Below are positions 57,212-64,000 of a stretch of DNA of 64,000 nt, in pieces. The stretch's first letter is position 1; every line of letters begins with the position of its first letter. Position numbers and translations under genes: made by a program. Source of the DNA: an uncultured Porphyromonadaceae bacterium. Its GTDB lineage: Bacteria > Bacteroidota > Bacteroidia > Bacteroidales > Muribaculaceae. Under the pieces are notes generated by a model. It was given only the letters and a program-made list of their open reading frames with translations. It was not told where the DNA came from and searched no databases. Location: positions 1 through 64,000 of the forward strand of contig UQGP01000001.1 of NCBI GenBank assembly GCA_900540625.1. Reading direction: 5' to 3'.

Positions 57212-58846
57212 ATGGGTAGATACTTATACGGAGCATCAATACAGGGCATCCAATCGTATATCTTCCAGACCAATGAGCTGAAAGACATTATCGGTGCAAG
57301 CGAGCTGGTCAACAAAATATGCGATGACTTTGTAGACACGTATGGCGAAAAAAGCCGGAATAAGGGCGAGATGATAATCCACGCCGCCGGCAACATCAAG
57401 TGCATCTTTGACGATGAGGCTGCGTGCCGTCGGGCCGTGCGCGATTTCCCGCGGCGTGCAATGGAAATGGCGCCGGGCATCACTATCAGTCAGGCCGTAG
57501 TCAAGTTAGAGGACAACGGCTATTCAGAAAAGGCAGAGGAATTGGAACGCCTACTGCAAGCCCAGCGCAACCATCCGGTCAAGAGCCTGACCACCGGACT
57601 GATGGCTATGGAACGTTCGCGCACTACCGGGCTGCCGGCAACCCAAATAGAGAAAAAGGAAGAGAAAGGCAAGGAGACTGTCGAGTATTTCGATGAAATG
57701 ACAGTAGCCAAACGCAAGGTGCCCGAAACAGAGAAAAAGAGCGACTATGACCCGACCAAAGCCAAAGACTTGTACTTCAAGCTGACAGGCGATAAGATTG
57801 AACACGATCGCCGTCCATACGACACCAAAGATCTTACCGACCGTAACGACTGGATAGCCGTAATACACGCCGATGGCAACGGCATTGGCGATATTGTCGC
57901 GAAGATTGGCAAAGATTCCAAAGTTATGAGTAGGTTCTCCACCGAGCTGGACAATGCGACACAAGCCGCCGCCCAAATAGCATACGGCACTATAAGGGAG
58001 GAAGCAGAGAAGGCCAAAAAACTACCGATACGTCCCGTAGTCATCGGTGGCGATGACCTTACGGTGATATGTCGCGGCTACTTAGCTGTAGATTTTGTAA
58101 CGGCATATCTGAAGGCTTTCGAAGAACAAACTAAAGAAAAATTCAAAGATCTCATCCCACAAATTGATAACGAAGAAGCCAATAAATTGCTGAGCAAAGG
58201 CTTGACTGCCTGTGCCGGCATCGCATTCATCAAGTCATCTTATCCGTTCTATTACGGCTACGACCTGGCAGAGGCTCTATGTGGCGAGGCCAAGCAGGAC
58301 GCCAAATCAGACAAAGTCAAGGAAGCCAATGGCAATCAAGCGCCCTCATGCTTGATGTTCCACAAGGTGCAGAGCAGCTTCGTGGAAGATTACGCCGAAA
58401 TCAAACGTAAAGAACTTACCACATCCGATGGAGGTTCGCTATGTTTCGGGCCGTATTACCTCAATAAAGCGAATATTGACAAGATTGACAAGACCGAAGA
58501 CGGGAAGCGCCGGTCACGCTGGTCTATCGATGAGCTTATAGACCAGAGAGATAAGTTAGCAAAAGAAGAAAACAACCGAGCCAAAACAGCTATCCGCCAG
58601 TGGTTGACGCTGATGCACGAGGACGCCGGTGCTGCCGCGCAACATTCCAAGCGAGTCACTACCATTAATCAGGATAAACCGGACTTGAAAAACATTTACG
58701 AAGACGCCACTACCGGTATAGTAAGAATAGAAGCCAAGGACAAAAATCCGGTAGGCGCCAAAGACAGCAAAGACAAAGAGCCCAAGCTTTATCCGGCTTA
58801 CGACATTCTGTCGTTGCTGACCATTACCGAACAAGAAACAAAATAG
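57212..58846 (+). CDS. cas10: HD-less Cas10 (large subunit, type III CRISPR effector)
   Basis: A 544-residue Cas10. The frame begins directly in the palm-like domain (YLYGASIQGIQSYIFQTNELKDIIGASELV), with no N-terminal HD nuclease, so ssDNA cleavage is unlikely. The cyclase palm is intact: AVIHADGNGIG with D221 and GGDD at 279-282, so cyclic oligoadenylate synthesis is expected when target RNA binds. A CARF or other second-messenger effector is expected but not present before the window edge. It is the first cas gene, starting about 270 bp after the array. Confidence 0.92.
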   Translation: MGRYLYGASIQGIQSYIFQTNELKDIIGASELVNKICDDFVDTYGEKSRNKGEMIIHAAGNIKCIFDDEAACRRAVRDFPRRAMEMAPGITISQAVVKLEDNGYSEKAEELERLLQAQRNHPVKSLTTGLMAMERSRTTGLPATQIEKKEEKGKETVEYFDEMTVAKRKVPETEKKSDYDPTKAKDLYFKLTGDKIEHDRRPYDTKDLTDRNDWIAVIHADGNGIGDIVAKIGKDSKVMSRFSTELDNATQAAAQIAYGTIREEAEKAKKLPIRPVVIGGDDLTVICRGYLAVDFVTAYLKAFEEQTKEKFKDLIPQIDNEEANKLLSKGLTACAGIAFIKSSYPFYYGYDLAEALCGEAKQDAKSDKVKEANGNQAPSCLMFHKVQSSFVEDYAEIKRKELTTSDGGSLCFGPYYLNKANIDKIDKTEDGKRRSRWSIDELIDQRDKLAKEENNRAKTAIRQWLTLMHEDAGAAAQHSKRVTTINQDKPDLKNIYEDATTGIVRIEAKDKNPVGAKDSKDKEPKLYPAYDILSLLTITEQETK

Positions 58847-58856
58847 GCATACCGCT

Positions 58857-59414
58857 ATGAGCAATTTAAAATACACTATCGAGTTTTACTCGCAATGGCA
58901 TTGCGGGTCGGGGTTGTCTGCCGGCGCGGATGTCGATGCGCTTGTCGTCAAGGACAAAGACGATATGCCCTATGTCCCGGGTAAGACGATCAAGGGGCTG
59001 GTACGCGAGGCCGTGGAAAACCTTGTGCAATTCACCGAGACAACCGAAGCCAAAGCCGGACTTATTGTGAAGGCCTTCGGCGAGGAAGGCAAGACCACCG
59101 GTTGCGCTCATTTCGGCAACGCCGAGCTCGATAAGAAGGAACGCGATGCTATCGTAAATGCCAACGCCGCTCAATTTCTATATAATAAGGTGACCACCAC
59201 AGCCATCTCAGATGAGGGTACGGCTCAAGACCACAGCCTGCGCAGCATCGAGACCGTGGTGCCGTGCACGCTGTATGGCGAGATTACGGGTGTACCCGAG
59301 GAGCTGGCGGACGACATTGTCCGCTGCTTCGGCCTGATTAAACGCTTAGGACACAAACGCACACGCGGCCTCGGACGCTGTGACATCAAGGGAGAGAAAG
59401 GAGGAAAGGCATGA
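58857..59414 (+). CDS. Csm3-like Cas7 RAMP subunit
   Basis: A 185-residue single Cas7 domain. The glycine-rich SQWHCGSGLSAGADVDALVV loop aligns to Csm3; D27 in DVDALVVKD matches the catalytic aspartate that cuts target RNA. PYVPGKTIKGLVREAVE and the C-terminal G-loop IKRLGHKRTRGLGRCD are typical RAMP. It lies 10 bp after cas10 and overlaps the next gene by 4 bp (ATGA). It would form the backbone along the crRNA. Confidence 0.88.
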   Translation: MSNLKYTIEFYSQWHCGSGLSAGADVDALVVKDKDDMPYVPGKTIKGLVREAVENLVQFTETTEAKAGLIVKAFGEEGKTTGCAHFGNAELDKKERDAIVNANAAQFLYNKVTTTAISDEGTAQDHSLRSIETVVPCTLYGEITGVPEELADDIVRCFGLIKRLGHKRTRGLGRCDIKGEKGGKA

Positions 59415-60925
59415 CGACGCTCAAATTCAAGTGCACGCTGTTATCAGACGTAATACTTAATCAAAAAGCTGCCAATGAAGGCGCCAACAACACCCTCGAC
59501 TTTATCCCCGGCAGCAACTTCTTAGGCATCGTGGCCACCAAGTACGCCGACTTCGGCGATGCAGCCATGGAGGTATTCCATAGCGGCAAGGTGCGCTTCG
59601 GTGATGCCCATCCCGTGTGCAAAGGCCACGATGGTATGCGCACGCTGCGCGTCCCGGCTTCGATGTACTATCCCAAGCTCAAAAGTGCCGGCGAAGTATG
59701 CTATATACACCACGAATACAAGCGCAATGACGACCACGAGGGCGACAGTGGACATCCGCAGCAACTCAAGCAATGCCGCCAAGGCTTCTACGCCTTTAAG
59801 AAAGACGCCGGATTCAAGGCCGAGACATCCACGAACTTTGCGCTCAAATCGGCATACGACCGCGAAGCACGCCGCTCCAAGGACAGCCAAATGTTCGGGT
59901 ACGAGGCTTTGGACAAAGGCGCTGTGTTCTACTTCGAAGTCGAAGTCGACTCGGACGACCTTGCAGACAAAATTCGAGCAGCACTTCTCGGCGAACGCAA
60001 TATAGGTCGCTCGCGCACAGCCCAGTACGGAGCAGTCAAAATCGAAAATCGCGACTTCACAGAGACACAGTCGAGGTCTAAAAAGGCGGATGGCTATGTC
60101 ACCGTATACGCCGATGGACGACTGATATTCATTGACGACAACGGCGAGCCGACCTTCAGCCCCACGGCTAAGGATCTCGGGCTTGACAGCGGCGAAATCG
60201 ATTGGGAACGCTCGCAGGTTCGCACCTTCCAATATGCGCCGTGGAACGGCAAGCGCAAGACCCGCGATGCCGACCGTTGCGGCATCGAAAAAGGCAGCGT
60301 ATTCGTTGTCAAAGACTGCAAAGATCAAAACTTCGAGTCTAAGTATGTCGGTGTGTACCGCAACGAAGGCTTCGGCCGCGTAATCTACAACCCCGAATTT
60401 CTGGATACGGCAGATGGTGCCTTTAATGGTCAAGCCAAATTCAAGCTCAACGATGGCGAGAAAGAGGCGACAAAGACCAAGAAGCCCACGCTAATATCGG
60501 CCGATAAAGTCAATAATTCTCCCCTGCTGAATTACATTAATCGCGCAATCAGTGCTAAGGAAGAATACGAGTATATCCGAGAAAAGGTCAACAAATTTGT
60601 GGACGATAATGCCGGACGGTTTAGCGGCGAACGCTTTGCCTCGCAATGGGGCACCATCCGTACCATCGCAATGCAGTACAAGAAAAGCAAAGACATAAAG
60701 GATAAGTTGTTTGCTCAAAGTAATGATAAGACGAAATGTGGTTACCTCACACATGGCGTAGCCAAAGAACAGTGGGATAAGCGTGACAGGAGAACGTTGC
60801 TACAAAAATTCGTGGAAGATGTAGAAAAAGAAGCGTACAAGAAAAACTACGGCGACATCACCGCGAAGGCATTAATCAACTTAGCATCCGAAATGGCCAA
60901 AATATGCAAGAAACAGGAAAAATGA
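59411..60925 (+). CDS. Csx10-like RAMP with long helical C-terminal region
   Basis: A 504-residue protein. The N-terminal part resembles Csx10, the Cas5-like subunit of type III-D: LSDVILNQKAANEGANNT, LDFIPGSNFLGIVATKYAD, HSGKVRFGDAHPV and a later RAMP G-loop LGERNIGRSRTAQYGAV. From about residue 365 the chain turns into a strongly helical, charged domain of ~140 residues with no RAMP loops. This could be a fused Cas11-like small subunit, since no separate cas11 is visible. Csx10 would cap the crRNA 5' end. Confidence 0.78.
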   Translation: MTTLKFKCTLLSDVILNQKAANEGANNTLDFIPGSNFLGIVATKYADFGDAAMEVFHSGKVRFGDAHPVCKGHDGMRTLRVPASMYYPKLKSAGEVCYIHHEYKRNDDHEGDSGHPQQLKQCRQGFYAFKKDAGFKAETSTNFALKSAYDREARRSKDSQMFGYEALDKGAVFYFEVEVDSDDLADKIRAALLGERNIGRSRTAQYGAVKIENRDFTETQSRSKKADGYVTVYADGRLIFIDDNGEPTFSPTAKDLGLDSGEIDWERSQVRTFQYAPWNGKRKTRDADRCGIEKGSVFVVKDCKDQNFESKYVGVYRNEGFGRVIYNPEFLDTADGAFNGQAKFKLNDGEKEATKTKKPTLISADKVNNSPLLNYINRAISAKEEYEYIREKVNKFVDDNAGRFSGERFASQWGTIRTIAMQYKKSKDIKDKLFAQSNDKTKCGYLTHGVAKEQWDKRDRRTLLQKFVEDVEKEAYKKNYGDITAKALINLASEMAKICKKQEK

Positions 60926-62328
60926 CAGCTACACGATATACACATAGGCATATAGCGCGGCTGACAGTCGAAGCCGAAACGCCGCTGGCCGTAGGCACGG
61001 GCAAGGGAAGCGACATACTCACCGATGCGCCCGTGGCCAAGGACGTCAACGGCCTGCCGTACATTCCGGCGACATCCATCGCCGGCGTACTGAGACACGC
61101 AATGGGACTCGCCGACGACCAAACCGAAGGCAACCCTTTCGGATACATCAGCAAATCAGACGATAACGATGACAGTGGCCACGGCTCGGACATCATATTC
61201 ACCGATGCGGTGATGGTGGGCAAGAACGGCAAGGCACTCGACGGGATACAGGATATTGATTGGAATGACGAATTTTATCGGTATTTCCAAGACCTGCCTA
61301 TACGCCAGCACGTACGCATAAATGATAGAGGCACGGCCGAAGACAACGGTAAGTTTGACAACGAAGTCGTGTACAAAGGCACACGCTTCGTCTTCGAAAT
61401 CGAGCTTATATCCGAAAAAGACACCGACGACAAGCATATCGAAAATGCAATTAAGCACTTGCGCGACTGCACGCTGCGCATAGGCGGCGGCACTCGTAAG
61501 GGATACGGCAAACTCAAGGTAGTCAAATGCCTGCAAGCCGACATAGACCTATCCATGCCGGAGCACCTCGAAAAATATCTCAAGAAGTGCTCATCCTTGG
61601 CCGAAGAATGGGATGGCTTTACGGAAATCTCTGAAATTGGATCGTTAGACAATTCCAAGTGGACGCACTATCAACTGAAACTTAAACCCTTAGATTTCTT
61701 TATGTTCGGCTCGGGCATGGGCGACAGCGATGCCGACAACATCTATGTCTCCGAATATGTTGTTGAGTGTGGGAACGACAATATCCCATATTTTAATAAA
61801 CAGACTGATAATCCTCAAAAGCGCGTACTTATACCCGGGTCATCCGTCAAAGGCGCAATCGCGCACCGCACCGCGTACCATTACAACAAAATAAAGAAGC
61901 GCTTTGCCGGGAAAATCCCTGAAGCCAAGGTCGGGTGCGACAACGAGGCCGTGGCCGCAATCTTCGGAGAAAAAAAGTCCGACAAAACTTTCACTCGCGG
62001 GCGGATACTGATAGACGATGTCATCAAGGGGCAAGCCGAGCCAAAGTCGAAACCTTTCTTTCACAACAAGATAGACCAATTTACCGGCGGCACTATGGAC
62101 GGCGCACTATTCCAAGAAAAGGTCATCTACGACAAAGGTACCGAATACACGTTTGACATCTACGTCGAAAACAGTGCCCTCGCCGATGATGACATCGAAA
62201 AAGCCTTTGAGCAGAGCCTCCATGACATCTGCACCGGACTGCTACCCCTCGGCGGCATCACCAACCGTGGCAACGGCATTTTCACCGGAACCGCAACTAA
62301 AGACAACAAGCCATTATGGACAGAGTAG
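60922..62328 (+). CDS. Tandem Cas7-Cas7 RAMP fusion
   Basis: A 468-residue protein with two Cas7-type domains. The first (residues ~1-210) has AETPLAVGTGKGSDILTDAPVAKD with a candidate catalytic D35, and PYIPATSIAGVLRHAMG. The second (~250-468) has KPLDFFMFGSGMGDSDADN, RVLIPGSSVKGAIAHR, FTGGTMDGALF and the G-loop LLPLGGITNRGNG. ATG 60922 overlaps the previous stop by 4 bp, matching the spacing of the pair before it; ATG 60904 is a possible alternative. Fused Cas7 chains also occur in type III-D variants and III-E. Confidence 0.82.
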   Translation: MTATRYTHRHIARLTVEAETPLAVGTGKGSDILTDAPVAKDVNGLPYIPATSIAGVLRHAMGLADDQTEGNPFGYISKSDDNDDSGHGSDIIFTDAVMVGKNGKALDGIQDIDWNDEFYRYFQDLPIRQHVRINDRGTAEDNGKFDNEVVYKGTRFVFEIELISEKDTDDKHIENAIKHLRDCTLRIGGGTRKGYGKLKVVKCLQADIDLSMPEHLEKYLKKCSSLAEEWDGFTEISEIGSLDNSKWTHYQLKLKPLDFFMFGSGMGDSDADNIYVSEYVVECGNDNIPYFNKQTDNPQKRVLIPGSSVKGAIAHRTAYHYNKIKKRFAGKIPEAKVGCDNEAVAAIFGEKKSDKTFTRGRILIDDVIKGQAEPKSKPFFHNKIDQFTGGTMDGALFQEKVIYDKGTEYTFDIYVENSALADDDIEKAFEQSLHDICTGLLPLGGITNRGNGIFTGTATKDNKPLWTE

Positions 62329-62741
62329 AGAGAATAACAGAAATACCCAAAGCCAATTATCAAGGCTATATCTGGTACAGCGACAGCGAACGGCCCAAAG
62401 TCTTCACCGGCGACAAGGCATACGGAGGCTTCAAACCCAACCCGGCAGCCAACCCTTTCATCATTGAAGGCAATCTGTGGGACAAAGCCACCAGCACCTC
62501 CATATCCATCCGCTATGTCGATGGCCGGTACTATATACATCGGACGGTACTGACCCCCGAGGAAGTCAACGGCAAGACCGACCACAGCACCGTCAAGACA
62601 TTCGTGGCACATCGTATAGACGGATACACATACCTGCGCTTTGTCCAACTATGGGAAACGCGGGAAGACCCTATGTGCGAAGACATGGAAGTACTCGAGC
62701 CCTCAAAACCGGTATTCATCGGATTCACTAATAACAATTAA
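62316..62741 (+). CDS. TIGR04423-like type III CRISPR-associated small protein
   Basis: A 141-residue protein with patterns I associate with the TIGR04423 family: YQGYIWYSDSERPKV, then a central beta-rich segment (SISIRYVDGRYYIHRT) and HRIDGYTYLRFVQLWETRED. Function unknown; by position between two RAMP genes it may be a subunit of the effector complex, comparable in place to Csx19 in some III-D loci. It overlaps the tandem Cas7 gene by 13 bp and the next gene starts 2 bp later. Confidence 0.65.
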   Translation: MDRVERITEIPKANYQGYIWYSDSERPKVFTGDKAYGGFKPNPAANPFIIEGNLWDKATSTSISIRYVDGRYYIHRTVLTPEEVNGKTDHSTVKTFVAHRIDGYTYLRFVQLWETREDPMCEDMEVLEPSKPVFIGFTNNN

Positions 62742-62743
62742 TC

Positions 62744-64000
62744 ATGGCACTGACATCACCATATAACTTTGTACCGCTCAACTCAAAAGTCTATATACCT
62801 GATTGGTACGGCCTCGTGTCACAAGACATCCCCTTTGAGGACGGCGAAGACGGCTACATCGAACTGACTTGGCACAACGACTCGCCCCTGTTTATCCGAG
62901 ATAAGGACAAGGATGACGATGAACACGCGCCAATGAACATAAACGGCCGTTACTTCATCCCCGGCTCCAGCATCAAGGGTATGTTGCGCAATGTCCTCAG
63001 CATCCTTGCCTTCGGCAAAATGGCAGAAGGCGAACAATACAAAGATCAAAAATTTCAAAGGACTGTAATTATAAATAACACGACAGTAGTTAAAGACCGA
63101 AAGTTCTCCATAAAAGATTTAGTAAATAAACGGCAGCCGCAGACAGAAGAGAATAGCGGTAAGCATGATTTATGCGAGCTAATCTTCGGCTGGGTTAGAG
63201 CGGATGGCAAGAATATGAAGGGTCGTGTTCAGGTGGGTAATGCGTTTGCCTCAAAGGATGAAGGCATCGACCTTCTAACTGATAAGACCTTAGTGTTAGG
63301 CCAACCGCAAGCCTCCTATTTCCCGCTATACATAAAACAGGATCAAAATACAGACAAGCCTAAAACATATGATAATGGCGAATCCATTAGTGGAAGGAAG
63401 CGTTATCGTATACATAAAGGTTTTACCGAGACTAAGGATGTCGAACCCGGCGACACCACATCCACGTTTAAGGCAATTCCGGCCGGATGTAACTTCGTAA
63501 CACGCATCAATTTACATAATATGCGACCGGAGGAAATCGGCGCATTATTGTCCGCAATTACGATTCATAATACAAAAGGCATTTACCATAATATCGGAGC
63601 TGCCAAGGCATTCGGTTATGGTAAAATCAGGATAGAAGGAGAAGTCAAATTATTCGGACTCAATTATACGTTGAGTTACTACCTCAAGGCGTTTGAGGAT
63701 ACAATGGAAGGCTTCTACAAACGTGAATACCCAGATTCGAGTAATTATTGGAAGACATCTGAAGAAATAAAGACACTGCTGGGGACTATGGCTGAGCATA
63801 AATACGATGACGTGCGTTTTATGAATCCGAATGAATACAAGGAAGCAAAAAAGAGCAATAAGGGCAAGCTTAACGAGACTACAAGCACCGGACTACAGTC
63901 AATTTCAGTCCAGGAATATGAAAAGCTCAAGAAATCGCACGTCAGCGCATGTGAACTCAAAACATATGCGGATAAAATCATAGAAGAAACCGATGACCTA
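62744..64000 (+). CDS. TIGR03986-like RAMP protein, cut by window end
   Basis: The frame is open for 419 codons from ATG 62744 to the window end with no stop, so the gene is partial. The N-terminus FVPLNSKVYIPDW, the Cas7-like FIPGSSIKGMLRNVLSI, the middle ELIFGWVRADG and GRVQVGNAFASKDEG, and the RAMP loop AKAFGYGKIRIEG fit the TIGR03986 family. Such RAMPs accompany Csx10 in type III-D loci and are probably Cas7-like subunits with insertions. It starts 2 bp after the TIGR04423-like gene. Confidence 0.8.
   Translation, partial: MALTSPYNFVPLNSKVYIPDWYGLVSQDIPFEDGEDGYIELTWHNDSPLFIRDKDKDDDEHAPMNINGRYFIPGSSIKGMLRNVLSILAFGKMAEGEQYKDQKFQRTVIINNTTVVKDRKFSIKDLVNKRQPQTEENSGKHDLCELIFGWVRADGKNMKGRVQVGNAFASKDEGIDLLTDKTLVLGQPQASYFPLYIKQDQNTDKPKTYDNGESISGRKRYRIHKGFTETKDVEPGDTTSTFKAIPAGCNFVTRINLHNMRPEEIGALLSAITIHNTKGIYHNIGAAKAFGYGKIRIEGEVKLFGLNYTLSYYLKAFEDTMEGFYKREYPDSSNYWKTSEEIKTLLGTMAEHKYDDVRFMNPNEYKEAKKSNKGKLNETTSTGLQSISVQEYEKLKKSHVSACELKTYADKIIEETDDL

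Overview
The window looks like a chromosomal segment of a Bacteroidales bacterium of roughly even base composition, plausibly Muribaculaceae or a near relative. Three things point there. Promoters repeatedly fit the Bacteroidetes form TTTG/TTG-N19-20-TAnnTTTG. Shine-Dalgarno sequences are mostly absent. Several lineage-typical families occur in familiar neighbourhoods: DUF4491, DUF6089, DUF6242, DUF6452 next to DUF6048, a BioG-BioC fusion, and OmpH-OmpH-BamA-UppS.

Most of the window is housekeeping. About 0.2-14.7 kb carries a hemerythrin/LuxR regulator, DUF4491 and VanZ membrane proteins, a TlpA-like thiol-disulfide protein, an acyl-CoA ligase, a Na+-dependent transporter, a SprT-like protein, gpmI, bioG-bioC, an M16 peptidase, ispG and purE. 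About 14.7-30.9 kb carries a PAP2-like protein, rpoN, rluD, a PASTA protein, bioD, the cell-envelope cluster uppS/bamA/ompH/ompH, ribD and a patatin-barrel fusion. About 30.9-39.8 kb carries U32 peptidase, flavin reductase, pyrI and pyrB in a tightly coupled operon, then dnaB, folK, a metallophosphoesterase and an acyltransferase. About 45.8-55.9 kb carries DUF4199-like, GT2, nitroreductase, DUF6452/DUF6048, prfB, argB, GH13, pepT and miaA.

Two accessory blocks interrupt this. From 39.9 to 45.2 kb, a visibly AT-rich four-gene minus-strand operon with its own promoter encodes an Hsp70-like ATPase with C-terminal TPRs, a compact UvrD-type SF1 helicase, a 420-residue protein I do not recognise, and a small TerB-like protein. 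This combination is my best candidate for an undescribed, possibly defensive or stress-response, system. From 56.1 kb to the window end lies a type III CRISPR-Cas locus: an 11-repeat array, then a separately promoted operon with an HD-less Cas10 carrying GGDD, a Csm3-like Cas7, a Csx10-like protein with a long helical tail, a tandem Cas7-Cas7 fusion, a TIGR04423-like small protein and a TIGR03986-like RAMP cut by the window edge. The gene set is closest to type III-D and its fused variants. No cas6, cas1/2 or CARF effector is visible before the edge.

Non-coding features worth attention are a promoter-to-terminator unit of about 270 nt upstream of prfB (candidate ncRNA), five tandem 21-bp units whose mini-hairpin arms covary downstream of bioD, and two CRISPR spacers sharing a 23-nt hairpin-containing block.
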